From NCBI GenBank assembly GCA_023399295.1, contig JAEWQF010000003.1:1-49258 (forward strand): DNA of 49,258 bases, given 5' to 3'. Under the pieces are notes generated by a model. It was not told where the DNA came from and did no database searches. It saw nothing but the letters and a program-made list of their open reading frames with translations. The stretch comes from Bacteroidota bacterium. GTDB lineage: Bacteria > Bacteroidota > Bacteroidia > Bacteroidales > Dysgonomonadaceae. A program made the translations under genes and the position numbers. Shown piece by piece: positions 8,524 to 18,020 of this stretch. Within the stretch, counting starts at the first letter, position 1. The number at the start of each line of letters is the position of its first letter.

Positions 8524-8531
8524 TATTTTTG
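8524..8531 (+). promoter_or_regulatory. Possible -7 element of mnmD
   Basis: TATTTTTG is a full match to the -7 pattern and lies 15 bp before the mnmD start codon. No good -33 TTTG is found at the right distance, so the call is tentative. Confidence 0.35.
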
Positions 8532-8546
8532 TTCCAGTATAAAACG

Positions 8547-9251
8547 ATGAAAACCATACTAGAAACCACCGAAGATGGATCGCACACCCTTTATGTGCCG
8601 GAGTTGCAGGAGCATTACCACTCCACCCACGGGGCCATACAGGAGTCGATGCATGTCTTCATTGATGCGGGATTGCGACACTGCGAGAGGGAAACCGTCT
8701 ACCTGCTGGAGATCGGCTTCGGCACGGGTCTGAACAGCCTGCTCACCCTGCTGGAGGCTGAAAAACTGCAGAAGAAGATCCATTATCATTCGCTGGAGCG
8801 ATACCCGCTCACCGAGGCTGAAGCCAAGCAGTTCAACTATCCGGAGCAAATTGCAGGGAGTGCTGCATATACACCAGTAGCAGAGACGGGGCGGCTCCGA
8901 ACGTTGTTTCAACTGCTGCACCAGGTACCCTGGAAAAGTGCTTCAGACATCACATCCTCTTTCACCTTACAGAAGGAGGAGAACGACTTCAGTCACCCCG
9001 AACAGTTCCAGTCGCCGCTTCGATACGATCTGATCTATTTCGATGCGTTTGCACCCGAGAAGCAACCTGAGATGTGGCAGGAGGCAATTTTCAAGAGGTT
9101 GTTCAGCCTCTGTACCGACGACGCCATCCTCACCACCTACTGTGCCAAGGGAGCGGTGAGAAGGATGCTACAAGCTGCCGGTTTTACGGTGGAGCGCCTC
9201 CCCGGTCCCCCGGGGAAGCGGGAGATGCTACGCGCTAAGAAACTGAAATAG
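8547..9251 (+). CDS. mnmD: tRNA (5-methylaminomethyl-2-thiouridine)(34)-methyltransferase MnmD
   Basis: MnmD uses SAM to methylate the aminomethyl group on the wobble uridine of certain tRNAs, finishing mnm5s2U. The start is the ATG at 8547 (MKTILETTEDGSHT), not the upstream TTG/GTG codons. The protein is about 234 residues. The SAM-binding motif EIGFGTGLNSL is at residues 55-65, the motif YFDAFAPEKQPEMW follows in the second half, and TYCAKGAVRRML is near the end. These match the methyltransferase half of E. coli MnmC. The FAD-dependent half is absent, as in many bacteria with stand-alone MnmD. Confidence 0.92.
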   Translation: MKTILETTEDGSHTLYVPELQEHYHSTHGAIQESMHVFIDAGLRHCERETVYLLEIGFGTGLNSLLTLLEAEKLQKKIHYHSLERYPLTEAEAKQFNYPEQIAGSAAYTPVAETGRLRTLFQLLHQVPWKSASDITSSFTLQKEENDFSHPEQFQSPLRYDLIYFDAFAPEKQPEMWQEAIFKRLFSLCTDDAILTTYCAKGAVRRMLQAAGFTVERLPGPPGKREMLRAKKLK

Positions 9252-9429
9252 TGTTCCCAAATGTGCAAATTAAATGACATCCCACCACACAGAAAAGCAA
9301 CCTACATCGCGAGTGTGTAGCAGCAACCACCACGCGGGGATGGTTTGTTCCATTTCCTTCTGAACAAGATGCCGCTGCTGCTTGTTTTCAATCAGAGGGA
9401 CCGGATTATCTACATAAAAATCAAGCACG

Positions 9430-10155
9430 ATGAAAACTAATTTTATCTTTCTGACAATGGCGCTTTTCTTCACCCATCTGCTCTCGGCAGGAGACTACGA
9501 AAAAGATACCTTCCGCACCGAGAGCGGCAAGGAGGTGACCATCACCTTTATCAAGCATGGATCGCTGATGCTCACCTATGAGGACCGGCAGTTTCAGGTG
9601 GATCCGGTGACTATGTTTGCCGACTACAATACCTTCCCGAAGGCCGATTTCATCCTGGTGACCCATGAGCATGGCGACCACCTCGATGCCAAGGCAATCG
9701 ACGCACTTACAAAAAAAGAGACACGGCTCATCCTCAACCCCTCCTCCCGTGAGAAACTGGGCAAGGGCGAGGAGATGCGCAATGGTGAGCGGCTGAAACT
9801 GAGCGATGCGATCACCCTCGATGCCGTCCCCGCCTACAACACCACCCCGGGACGGGAGCAGTATCATCCCCGTCACCGCGACAATGGCTACATCCTAACC
9901 ATTGACGGACTGCGTATCTACATAGCCGGCGATACCGAAGATATTCCGGAGATGAGTGAATTGAAGCAGATCGATATTGCCTTCCTGCCCGTGAACCAGC
10001 CCTACACCATGACGGTGGAACAGGCGGTACGTGCCGCCAAGATCTTCTCACCCGAAGTGCTATACCCCTACCACTTCGGCGACACGGATGTGATGCCGAT
10101 CAAGGAACAACTTAAAGAGAGCGGCATCGATGTACGAATCCGGAAAATGGAATAG
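9430..10155 (+). CDS. Secreted metallo-beta-lactamase-fold hydrolase (UlaG-like)
   Basis: A 241-residue protein with an N-terminal signal peptide (residues 1-20, ending HLLSA) and an MBL-fold hydrolase domain. The metal motif is THEHGDHLD (His79, His81, Asp83, His84). A further aspartate lies in YIAGDTED and a histidine in LYPYHFGDTD. The arrangement resembles the UlaG/DUF1460-like group of MBL hydrolases seen in Bacteroidetes, but with export. The substrate is unknown. It stands alone, 178 bp after mnmD and 54 bp before the exporter operon, so it may or may not be part of either unit. Confidence 0.85.
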   Translation: MKTNFIFLTMALFFTHLLSAGDYEKDTFRTESGKEVTITFIKHGSLMLTYEDRQFQVDPVTMFADYNTFPKADFILVTHEHGDHLDAKAIDALTKKETRLILNPSSREKLGKGEEMRNGERLKLSDAITLDAVPAYNTTPGREQYHPRHRDNGYILTIDGLRIYIAGDTEDIPEMSELKQIDIAFLPVNQPYTMTVEQAVRAAKIFSPEVLYPYHFGDTDVMPIKEQLKESGIDVRIRKME

Positions 10156-10161
10156 TTTTTG

Positions 10162-10193
10162 TTTGCACATGTGCAGTAAAATCTGTTCTTTTG
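10162..10193 (+). promoter_or_regulatory. Promoter of the DevBCA-TolC exporter operon with a 12-bp palindrome on the -33 box
   Basis: TTTG at 10162-10165 and TTCTTTTG at 10186-10193 are separated by 20 bp. The -7 box has one mismatch to TAnnTTTG. The perfect palindrome TGCACATGTGCA (10164-10175) overlaps the -33 element, as a repressor operator would. Transcription would start near 10200, about ten bases before the first gene. Confidence 0.5.
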
Positions 10194-10209
10194 CTGTAAC
10201 GAAAAGCAT

Positions 10210-10905
10210 ATGACCGAAATCGCGGCACGACTCGAGGCAGCTGGAAAAAAGTACAAGACGGGTGAGTCGACAATCATCGCACTGCAACCCACCACCACCG
10301 AGTTCAGAAAGGGTGAGATCACCCTGATTGTCGGACCCTCCGGCTCTGGCAAGACCACCCTCCTCTCCCTATTGGGATGCGTGATCTACCCCACCATGGG
10401 TAACGTGTGGGTGGGTGACACCTGTGTGAACGATCTCCCGGAGCGGGAGCTGGCACAACTGCGCCTGCGGCAGATAGGCTTCGTTTTCCAGGGCTTCAAC
10501 CTGCTTGCACCCCTCAACGCGCTGGAGAACGTGATGCATCCGTTGCTGCTGCAGGGGGTGAGTCGTCGCGACGCACGAAGAGAGGCGATGGATCTGATTC
10601 GCACCTTTGGCATGGAGGAGAGGATCCACAACCTGCCCCGCAACCTGAGCGGGGGCCAGCAACAACGCATCGCCATCGCACGCGCGCTGATCACCGATCC
10701 GCAGCTGATCCTCTGCGATGAGCCCACCGCCTCGCTCGACCACAACAGCGCCAGAATGGTGATGGAGATGCTGAGCCATCTCTCGCTCGAACACAGGGCA
10801 GTGATCGTGGTAACCCACGATGTGCGGCTAAAGAAATATGCCGACCGCACCATCTATGTCTCCGAGGGGATGATCAGTGACACCGCCATCGAGGAGGAGT
10901 TTTAA
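10210..10905 (+). CDS. ABC exporter ATP-binding protein (DevA/MacB/LolD type)
   Basis: A 231-residue ABC ATPase of the MacB/LolD/DevA type, which drives conformational export together with a FtsX-like permease. Walker A is GPSGSGKTT at 42-50, the signature LSGGQQQRIAIARAL is present in full, and Walker B is LILCDEPTASLD. It is first of four genes in one direction, followed by a membrane fusion protein, permease and TolC-like outer-membrane protein, so it is part of a tripartite export pump. The cargo is not apparent. Lipids, peptides and macrolides are all known for the family. Confidence 0.92.
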   Translation: MTEIAARLEAAGKKYKTGESTIIALQPTTTEFRKGEITLIVGPSGSGKTTLLSLLGCVIYPTMGNVWVGDTCVNDLPERELAQLRLRQIGFVFQGFNLLAPLNALENVMHPLLLQGVSRRDARREAMDLIRTFGMEERIHNLPRNLSGGQQQRIAIARALITDPQLILCDEPTASLDHNSARMVMEMLSHLSLEHRAVIVVTHDVRLKKYADRTIYVSEGMISDTAIEEEF

Positions 10906-10957
10906 CCTGCAGTTCCCGACATGAAAAGAATTTGATATCGCAACCATTTATTGAACA

Positions 10958-11905
10958 ATGATACGCATCGAGATGAAACATCAGATCGGCTGGCTGTCAG
11001 CTATCCTGCTTCTGACAGCGTGTGGCAACAGGGAAGATAATAAAACCGCACCCAGCAATGAACCCCTCACAGTCAACCAGGTTGTGGGGATCGGCAAGGT
11101 GATCCCGCAGGGAGGCGTGGTGGAGCTTGCCGCACCCTCCTCCGGCATCGTGGAGGAGCGCTTTTTTCAGGCGGGCGACAAGGTGGCGGCAGGCGACCTG
11201 ATCCTGGTGCTGGAGAAAGAAGAAGAGACCATCGCGCTACAGGAGAGCGATGCAGGCATCGCCACACAGAGGTTGCAGGTGGAGTCGGCACGACTGGCAC
11301 TGGAGCAGGAGCGCATCGCATTGGATGATCTACGGCGACGCCACGATGATGCAGGGGAGCTACTGGCAGTGGGTGCCCTCACCGGTGAGGAGGTGCGCCG
11401 CCTGCGGAACGACCTGGATCAGGGCACCGAGCAGTTGAAGAAAGTGGAGAACGATTACCGCCTGCAACAGTCCCGCTTGCGGGAGATGCAGACAGCACGT
11501 GTAGCACGTGAGAACGACCTGTCGCAACGCGCCTTCCGTGCCCCTTCGGGAGGTACGCTGCTTACCCTCACCCCCCGCGCGGGTGAGGCGGTGACCATAC
11601 ACCAGCCCTACGGCCGCATCGCCCCCGACAGTCCGCTGATGGTGACGGCCGAGATCGATGAGTTCTTCGCCGACAGGCTGGCGGTGGGTCAGCGATGCAC
11701 CATCCACCTGCCGGGTGACAACAACGTGGCTGCCACCGGAAAGATCACGCGTCTCTCACCCGACCTGAAGCGCAAGTCGCTCTTTTCCGATAGTGGCAGC
11801 GACCTGGAGGATCGCCGCATTCGGGAGATAGAGGTGTCGCTCGATGGGGTGCCGCACACGCTCTTCATCGAGTCGAAAGTGGAGTGCAGGGTAGAGATAA
11901 ACTGA
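10958..11905 (+). CDS. HlyD/DevB-type periplasmic adaptor lipoprotein
   Basis: A 315-residue membrane fusion protein. It begins with a lipoprotein signal (LLLTACGNRED around residue 22). The first biotinyl-lipoyl-like half lies at about 45-90 (GIVEERFFQAGDKVAAGDLIL). A long helical hairpin rich in Glu, Gln, Arg and Leu spans about 95-180, and the second half and beta-barrel lie at about 185-310. It links the inner-membrane permease to the outer-membrane channel. The 6-bp gap to the next gene shows tight coupling. It resembles DevB of heterocyst glycolipid exporters, though I make no claim of identical cargo. Confidence 0.88.
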   Translation: MIRIEMKHQIGWLSAILLLTACGNREDNKTAPSNEPLTVNQVVGIGKVIPQGGVVELAAPSSGIVEERFFQAGDKVAAGDLILVLEKEEETIALQESDAGIATQRLQVESARLALEQERIALDDLRRRHDDAGELLAVGALTGEEVRRLRNDLDQGTEQLKKVENDYRLQQSRLREMQTARVARENDLSQRAFRAPSGGTLLTLTPRAGEAVTIHQPYGRIAPDSPLMVTAEIDEFFADRLAVGQRCTIHLPGDNNVAATGKITRLSPDLKRKSLFSDSGSDLEDRRIREIEVSLDGVPHTLFIESKVECRVEIN

Positions 11906-11911
11906 TCCAAC

Positions 11912-13048
11912 ATGTTCCCAACCGCCTATAAATTTGTCCGTTTCGAGAAGTCGAAGAGCATGGGCATCCTCACTGCCATCATCATCAGCATCTACCTGAT
12001 CGGCATCGAACTGGGCATGTTCTTCTACCTGGCCAACCTGATCGGGGGACTGGTGAGCAATGCCAACCGGGAATCTGCGCAGGTGTTTGTGGTGAACAGG
12101 CAGACAGAGAACGCCAACCAGCTCTCACCTTTCGATGTGCGGTGGATCAACCAGCTGCGCAGCATCGAGGGAGTGGACGACACCCACGGCTTCGTGATCA
12201 CCCCCGTCACGGTCAAGTTCCCCAACGGCAAGGATGCCCCCGCCATGGTGATCGGATCGGCCTACCCCGCCCTGGCGGCAGGACCACGCAAAGAGCTGAT
12301 AGAGAATGGATCGCTCCACGACCTGGCGGCCCCCGAGATCGTGTCGACCGACTTTTACGACAACAAGGCACTGCGCTATGCGGTGCAACAGGGTACCCGC
12401 TTCGAGATCAACGGCAAGGCAGCCACAGTGGGAGTCACCACACGCCATGCCAAGGGGTTTAACGCTCCGCTGCTCTACACCACCCTCGAGAAGGCCCGCA
12501 CCTACTCGGGCATGTCGGAGACGATGGTGAGTGGCATCATCGTCACAGTCTCTGATCCGGAGATGATTAGACCGGTAGTCAGGCGCATCAACCGAATGGC
12601 CCCCGACCTGAAGGCGTGGCCGGCCGAAGAGCTGCGTACCGGTACCATCGTCAATGTGATGACCGCCAACAACATGGGCATGAGCTTCGCCACGCTGGTC
12701 ATCTTCGGCATCATCAGCGGCTTCTTCATCATCGGCCTCACCATGTACTCAGCTACCTACGACCGTATCAAGGATTACGGCACGCTCAAGGCGATCGGCG
12801 CTTCGGGGCGCTACATCACCCGCCTGGTGATCGCACAGTCGCTGATCTATGCTGTCACCGGCTTTCTGGTATCGCTTCTGCTGCTTCTCATCTCCAAGAT
12901 CGGGATGGCCAAGGCGGGACTGATCATCAACCTCTCGCCCCCCCTGCTCACCTTCCTCTTTTTGATGACATTGCTCATCTCGGTAGGTAGCTCCTATTTC
13001 TCCATCAACAAGCTACGGAAGGTAGAACCCTCATCCGTATTCAGATAA
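11912..13048 (+). CDS. ABC exporter permease, FtsX/MacB (DevC-like)
   Basis: A 378-residue permease with one N-terminal helix at about 18-43 and a large periplasmic domain at about 45-250. Three C-terminal helices follow, in the order FGIISGFFIIGLTMYSA, VIAQSLIYAVTGFLVSL and PPLLTFLFLMTLLIS. The motif DRIKDYGTLKAIGAS before the second helix is the cytoplasmic coupling segment typical of FtsX-domain permeases. This is the DevC/MacB arrangement of a mechanotransmission exporter. It lies between the adaptor (6 bp) and the outer-membrane protein gene (11 bp) in one operon. Confidence 0.9.
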   Translation: MFPTAYKFVRFEKSKSMGILTAIIISIYLIGIELGMFFYLANLIGGLVSNANRESAQVFVVNRQTENANQLSPFDVRWINQLRSIEGVDDTHGFVITPVTVKFPNGKDAPAMVIGSAYPALAAGPRKELIENGSLHDLAAPEIVSTDFYDNKALRYAVQQGTRFEINGKAATVGVTTRHAKGFNAPLLYTTLEKARTYSGMSETMVSGIIVTVSDPEMIRPVVRRINRMAPDLKAWPAEELRTGTIVNVMTANNMGMSFATLVIFGIISGFFIIGLTMYSATYDRIKDYGTLKAIGASGRYITRLVIAQSLIYAVTGFLVSLLLLLISKIGMAKAGLIINLSPPLLTFLFLMTLLISVGSSYFSINKLRKVEPSSVFR

Positions 13049-13059
13049 ACTGTGAAGCC

Positions 13060-14391
13060 ATGAAGAGACCTATTACCCTGTTTCTGTTGCTCACTATCAC
13101 CCTGCTCCTGCCTGCGCAGGAGTTGCACCTTGAACGGTTGACGTTGGAAGAGACAATCGCCTACGCACTGGAGCATGCGCCCGAACGGATCAGACAGAAA
13201 CTGATGGTGGGTGAGGCGGAAATACAACTCGATGAAGCCCGTCTGCAGCACCTGCCCGACATCTTCGCGTCGGTCGATCTGCGTCGCAACCTGATCATCC
13301 CCTCCACCCCGGTGCCTGCCCATCTCTTCGATCCCAACGCATCGGAGGATGAACTGATGTACCTGCGGTTCAACACCTCCTGGAATGCATCAGCAGGACT
13401 CAACCTCAACTACGACCTCTTCAGTCCGGAGAAGGTGCACCGCGTGGGTGAACAGAAGCAGCAGCTGAAGATCCAGCAATATGATGAGATGTTATCAGAC
13501 AGGGAGCTGCGGGAGCAGATTGCCATCGCCTATGCCGAGTGTGTGATCGCAAAGGAACAACTCCGCTCCTGCAGGCAGGATACAACCTATTATGCCTTGT
13601 TGATGCGGAATGCGGGTGATCTCTTCGAAAAAGAACAGCGCTCGCTGGTGGAGAAGAATGAGGCCAGGAAGGCTTACAACGAATCGGTGGTGAGATGTCT
13701 GCAAGCGGAGAAGATTGCAGCGGACGCCAGTGCCAACCTCCTTTACCTGGCGGGTGCCGGGGTTACACCCCAGACCGTGGCGGAGTTGCAGCTTTCAGAA
13801 GCGATCCCTACCCTGTTGGAGAAGATGGAACAGCGTGCAACACCCGAGACAAGTGGAAGAGAGCTTGAAATGCTGAAGCAGCAGGAGAGGGTGTCACTGG
13901 CCACACTACGCAAACAGTCGGCCGAATGGAAGTATGCCCCCACACTCGCATTGAATGGATTTTTCGGCACCAATTATTACAACAATACGTTGCGGCTCTT
14001 CAACGACCGTTACTGGCGGGGGAACAGTTACCTCGGCCTCTCACTGAAGATACCGATCAGCCAGTCCCTCACCACCACCAAAGAGGTATCACGGCTCAAA
14101 CTGCAACAACGGCTGGAGGAGGCAACCCTGCTGGAGATACGAAACCGACAGGAGAAAGAGCGGCTACAGGAGCAGTCACAACTCGCGGTACAGCGGGAGA
14201 ACTACCGCCTCAGTGAGGAGAATCTGAAGATGGGCATGCAGAGCCTCGTGGCAGCACAGCTGCAGTTCGAGAAAGGATACATCCTGCAACAGGAACTGCT
14301 CAACGCACAGGTTCAAACACAGCTGGCGTGGCAAGGCTATCTTCAGGCTGCTTACGACCTCTTTGCGATACTGGTCACCATTAAGCATTGA
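13060..14391 (+). CDS. TolC family outer-membrane efflux protein
   Basis: A 443-residue outer-membrane factor with a signal peptide (residues 1-19, ending LLPAQ). It has two long helical repeats rich in Gln, Glu, Arg and Leu, of the kind that form the TolC periplasmic tunnel. It follows the ATPase, adaptor and permease genes at an 11-bp spacing, so it is the exit duct of the same pump. Recognition is by helical periodicity and context more than by a single motif. The repeat starting LERLTLEETIAYALEHAPE is typical of the family N-terminus. Confidence 0.85.
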   Translation: MKRPITLFLLLTITLLLPAQELHLERLTLEETIAYALEHAPERIRQKLMVGEAEIQLDEARLQHLPDIFASVDLRRNLIIPSTPVPAHLFDPNASEDELMYLRFNTSWNASAGLNLNYDLFSPEKVHRVGEQKQQLKIQQYDEMLSDRELREQIAIAYAECVIAKEQLRSCRQDTTYYALLMRNAGDLFEKEQRSLVEKNEARKAYNESVVRCLQAEKIAADASANLLYLAGAGVTPQTVAELQLSEAIPTLLEKMEQRATPETSGRELEMLKQQERVSLATLRKQSAEWKYAPTLALNGFFGTNYYNNTLRLFNDRYWRGNSYLGLSLKIPISQSLTTTKEVSRLKLQQRLEEATLLEIRNRQEKERLQEQSQLAVQRENYRLSEENLKMGMQSLVAAQLQFEKGYILQQELLNAQVQTQLAWQGYLQAAYDLFAILVTIKH

Positions 14392-14459
14392 AATCTTGAA
14401 CAAACGCTCCTCAGCAGTTTCCACCCACCCATTGTTCCTACACCGGGCATCCGGAGTTG

Positions 14460-15995
14460 TCATTCCTGATCTTCCGTCTTCTGAGAATAGGTGATTAATT
14501 CATGGGTGTTGATGCTGTATCCTTCGGGGATATCTTTCGCCCTTAAGGTGATCTGGTTGTCACCCTCGGCGAGATCATAGCACCAGGTTATTTCATGCCG
14601 CCTGATCAGATCATTCGTGGGTATGTTTGCAGTTTCAAACAGTTCACCATTGACATAAACCTCACATACGAGGATTTCATCCGGATAACTGGTTGTTTTA
14701 ACCGCTCTACCTGTCAGAATAAAGCCTGAACCTTTAAAATTGAAGTGTATCTCACTGTTTTCGTTCGTGAGGCTTCCATCCATTCTTGACCGTTCGACGG
14801 GATAAAAGCCATCAAAACTTTTTTCAAAGGGCATGGTCACGGGCGTCTGCGATTGAATCACCACCTGATCCCCTTCAATGCGGCCCCCATTGCGTTCAAT
14901 CATTTGCAGTGAATGGCGGAATCCGGTTTCATAGACCTCCTTCAGCGACATGCCGGTATATGCGAAGTTTAGATCATCCACCTTGTCCAATCCCTGTTTC
15001 CAATAATCGGGTATCCGGCTGAAACCGATCATGGTGCCAAGGATGCCGGCCGCATTTGCCGGATTGCAATCCGAGTCGTCACCACAACGGGTGCTGATGT
15101 CGATGGTTGCTCCATAATCGCCTTTCCCATAAAGCAGTCCAATCACGATATAGGCTCCGTTTGTTTTTGCCTCAATGTTATACGTGCTGAAAACACCATC
15201 GGGGCAACCAATCACCTTCGTCCATCTCTTCTGGACTTCAAACCAGGCTTTTTTCCAGTCGTTTGGATCGTCCCGGTATTGGCGGATCACCTCTTCGATG
15301 CACATTCGATAGTCGCTCTGGGGCGGGATGCTCTTCAATGCTTCTTCCACCACGAACGCGATGTCATCATGTACGAATGCAAGTGCGTACATCGCCGCCA
15401 CAAAGATGCCACCATAGACACCATCACCGTAGTTCATGATGTGTCCGATTCTCCAACTCAACTCTGTCGCGGCATTCACCATACCGGGCGACATGAGACC
15501 GGCAAAATCAGCCTCGATCTGAAAGTCGATGTCATCGGCATGGGGATTATTTTTCCAATGACCCGACTCGGGCGGCATGATCCCATTCAGAATGTTGTAT
15601 CTTGCAGCCTGATTTGCATGCCACAAGGGATAATCAGCATGGGCAAAGGCAAGTGCATGCAATGAGTCGGCAGCGTCAATGCCATGGGATTCAATTACCT
15701 TCATGAAAGTTAAATCCATATAGACATCATCGTACAATCCGGGGAAGTGATCGAAGTACCATTTCATTCGGCTGTCGTCCCAGGGGATCGGCACATGGTC
15801 TCCGATCATTGTCCCGTTCCATTTAAACTCGGTAGGACCTCCATAGGTACATCCAATCACTTGACCTACCCATCCGCCCATTATCTTGTCCATTAACACT
15901 GTTTTTGAGATGGAATGAAGGCCGGAAGGCTTTTCTGCCTTGCATGAGACCATCACAAGGAGGATACAGACGAAGAATGGTGTTATTTTTTTCAT
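14460..15995 (-). CDS. Exported ADP-ribosylglycohydrolase-family lipoprotein (copy 1)
   Basis: A 511-residue protein with a lipoprotein signal (VMVSCKAE, cysteine near residue 18), so it is exported and anchored. Residues about 30-350 are an ADP-ribosylglycohydrolase fold: GGWVGQVIGCTYGGPTEF opens it, and the metal-binding run RCGDDSDCNPANAAG is the catalytic aspartate signature. In the family these enzymes release ADP-ribose or ribose from ADP-ribosylated protein, O-acetyl-ADP-ribose or related N-/O-glycosides. A beta-rich C-terminal region (about 390-511) may be a carbohydrate-binding module. It is the last gene of the leftward locus, 36 bp after the permease, and similar to the copy at 19453. 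The exact substrate is unknown. Confidence 0.85.
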   Translation of the reverse strand: MKKITPFFVCILLVMVSCKAEKPSGLHSISKTVLMDKIMGGWVGQVIGCTYGGPTEFKWNGTMIGDHVPIPWDDSRMKWYFDHFPGLYDDVYMDLTFMKVIESHGIDAADSLHALAFAHADYPLWHANQAARYNILNGIMPPESGHWKNNPHADDIDFQIEADFAGLMSPGMVNAATELSWRIGHIMNYGDGVYGGIFVAAMYALAFVHDDIAFVVEEALKSIPPQSDYRMCIEEVIRQYRDDPNDWKKAWFEVQKRWTKVIGCPDGVFSTYNIEAKTNGAYIVIGLLYGKGDYGATIDISTRCGDDSDCNPANAAGILGTMIGFSRIPDYWKQGLDKVDDLNFAYTGMSLKEVYETGFRHSLQMIERNGGRIEGDQVVIQSQTPVTMPFEKSFDGFYPVERSRMDGSLTNENSEIHFNFKGSGFILTGRAVKTTSYPDEILVCEVYVNGELFETANIPTNDLIRRHEITWCYDLAEGDNQITLRAKDIPEGYSINTHELITYSQKTEDQE

Positions 15996-16031
15996 TCTGT
16001 TGTCATTTTATTGCGATATCAGTCAGGTGAG

Positions 16032-17036
16032 TCACTCACTACCGGCATAGATGATCGAGCAGATTCCGGCCATAAAAAGGATGAACATGGCAAACAACAT
16101 CTTGTTGGTTCCTTTGGGAGCATCCTTAAATTCTTTCCATATAAAGACACCCCATAATGCAGCTACCAGGGTAGCGCCCTGACCGAGTCCGTAGGAAATG
16201 GCAGCCCCTGCTTTGCCTGCGGCAATCAGGTTCAGTGAGTTTCCAACGCCCCAGATCATACCGCCCAATATGCCCACCAGATGTATCGGAAATCTACCTT
16301 TGAAGTAGGTGCGATAACTTGTGGGTTCACCACTGATGGGTTTGCGCATCAATAGGGTATTGAATAGAAAATTGCTTGCCAGGACACCCACCGAGAATAT
16401 GACCATCGCAGTATAAGGGGTCATCATGCCGTGGGCAGGATTGGCAAAATTCTCCAGGTCCATTGATCGTGCCACAAAGCGGTAAAAGAAGGACATCAGT
16501 ACGCCTGCAAGGATGGCAACCATGATTCCTTTCGTGGTGATCTTGTTCTGGCTCTTTGAGGCTCTTCTGTAGGCGAATGCATTGATCACAATTGCAACTG
16601 TCACCAATCCTACTCCCAGAAACAAATAAAAGGGATCTCCCTTCTGAGAGCCCATATAGTTGATGATGACCCCCAGCACGAGGGCAAGACCCACACCCAC
16701 AGGGAAAGCAACCGACATGCCAACCAACGCAATCGCAGCCGACAAGAGGATGTTGGATGCATTGAATATGACGCCACCCAGGAATGCACTGGTCAGGTTA
16801 AACGTGTCAGCCTGTGACAGGTCTTCCAGAAAGCCACGACCCTCGTTGCCGCTGCTGCCGAGCGTGAAGGCAAAGAGGAGTGCAAGCAGGAACATGCCGA
16901 TCACATAGTCCCAATAAAACAACTCGTAGCGCCATGTCTTCCCTGCCAGTTTCTGTGTATTTCCCCAGGAACCCCAGCATAGCATGGTGATAAAACAAAA
17001 AATAATGGCCAGTGAATAATTGTCAACAATAAACAT
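16032..17036 (-). CDS. RhaT/GRP-type sugar permease (DMT superfamily)
   Basis: A 334-residue inner-membrane protein with about ten hydrophobic segments. The opening CWGSWGNTQKL and FYWDYVIGMFLLALL match the GRP/RhaT-type sugar transporters, a group related to plant ureide permeases. The pattern of paired Gly-rich helices (GAAISYGLGQGATLVAALWG) fits drug/metabolite-transporter members. It lies 11 bp after ribokinase, so it probably imports the sugar that kinase phosphorylates, which I infer to be ribose. It would be the counterpart of RusT in the Bacteroides ribose locus. The sugar specificity is inference from context. Confidence 0.8.
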   Translation of the reverse strand: MFIVDNYSLAIIFCFITMLCWGSWGNTQKLAGKTWRYELFYWDYVIGMFLLALLFAFTLGSSGNEGRGFLEDLSQADTFNLTSAFLGGVIFNASNILLSAAIALVGMSVAFPVGVGLALVLGVIINYMGSQKGDPFYLFLGVGLVTVAIVINAFAYRRASKSQNKITTKGIMVAILAGVLMSFFYRFVARSMDLENFANPAHGMMTPYTAMVIFSVGVLASNFLFNTLLMRKPISGEPTSYRTYFKGRFPIHLVGILGGMIWGVGNSLNLIAAGKAGAAISYGLGQGATLVAALWGVFIWKEFKDAPKGTNKMLFAMFILFMAGICSIIYAGSE

Positions 17037-17047
17037 AGTCGTTCTAT

Positions 17048-17968
17048 TTAAGAGGGTTGTGATTCAAGAAAACGGTGAATCTCACTTTTGGAGGGGATGG
17101 ATGGTTGTGCTCCCAAACGCGTTACGCAGAGTGCCGCCGCTGCGGTAGCGAAGCGCAGCACCTGTCCGATATCCCCGTTCCTGCTGATCTCGGCCGCCAG
17201 TGCGCCACAAAAGGTATCACCCGCAGCAGTGGTATCCGTCACTGTGACTTCGAAGGCAGGTGTGTGGATGGATGCCTCTCTGTTCTTGAAGAGCGATCCT
17301 TTGCTGCCCAAGGTAAGGATTACATTCTCCACCCCCTTGTCGAGAAGGGTGGCAATGAGCTCCTGCTCTCCATCGGTCTCGATTTTCATTCCCGTGATGA
17401 TCTCTATCTCACTTTTGTTTACCAGCAGGATGTACAATGATTGCAATATCTCATTGTCCAGCGGATAAGCAGGCGCCGCATTGAGAATGATTTTTTTTCC
17501 GAACTTGGAGCCTATTTCACAAACCAGTTGCACCGTTTGATAGGGGATTTCCATCTGTAGCACAATGAAATCGGCAAGTTCGATTTCCTGTTGTATCATC
17601 TCGATATAATCGGGGGTAAGCTTTTGGTTTGCGCCCGGAATAATGATGATGCTGTTCTCCCCTTCCCTATCCACCCAAATGGTGGCTTTCCCGGTGGGTG
17701 TGTCGTTACAGATTTTCGACAATGAGACGTTCAACCCCTCTTCGTGATATGATTGCAAGGCTATCCGGCCAAAGGAATCGTTTCCGAGGCAGGTGATAAA
17801 CTTTACATCTCCCCCCGCTCTAAAAGCTGACAAGGCCTGATTGGCACCTTTCCCCCCCATCGCCTGAGTGAATGATTGCCCTTCAATTGTTTCTCCCGGT
17901 TTTGGGAAGTGATCTACCGATGTGATCAGATCAACGTTAGAGCTGCCTATCACAAGTATCTTTTTCAT
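17048..17968 (-). CDS. rbsK: Ribokinase
   Basis: A PfkB-family kinase that phosphorylates ribose with ATP to ribose 5-phosphate. The N-terminus VIGSSNVDLITSVDHFPKPGE and the glycine-rich loop GGKGANQA are family hallmarks. The PfkB signature 2, TDTTAAGDTFCGAL, contains the catalytic aspartate. Starting at the ATG at 17968 the protein has 306 residues. A second ATG three codons upstream (17977) is possible. Its neighbours, a sugar permease (11 bp downstream) and a glycosidase, fit use of a released pentose. Ribose is the likeliest sugar, but other pentoses are not excluded by sequence. Confidence 0.88.
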   Translation of the reverse strand: MKKILVIGSSNVDLITSVDHFPKPGETIEGQSFTQAMGGKGANQALSAFRAGGDVKFITCLGNDSFGRIALQSYHEEGLNVSLSKICNDTPTGKATIWVDREGENSIIIIPGANQKLTPDYIEMIQQEIELADFIVLQMEIPYQTVQLVCEIGSKFGKKIILNAAPAYPLDNEILQSLYILLVNKSEIEIITGMKIETDGEQELIATLLDKGVENVILTLGSKGSLFKNREASIHTPAFEVTVTDTTAAGDTFCGALAAEISRNGDIGQVLRFATAAAALCVTRLGAQPSIPSKSEIHRFLESQPS

Positions 17969-18020
17969 TTGTTGCATGATTAATGTTTGATTATTCAGGG
18001 TGGATGCAGCCCATACCTAG

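Noticed and set aside
8457..8546. Zur box between the metal-transport and mnmD genes
   Set aside because: No convincing palindrome was seen, so metal regulation of the operon is not claimed.
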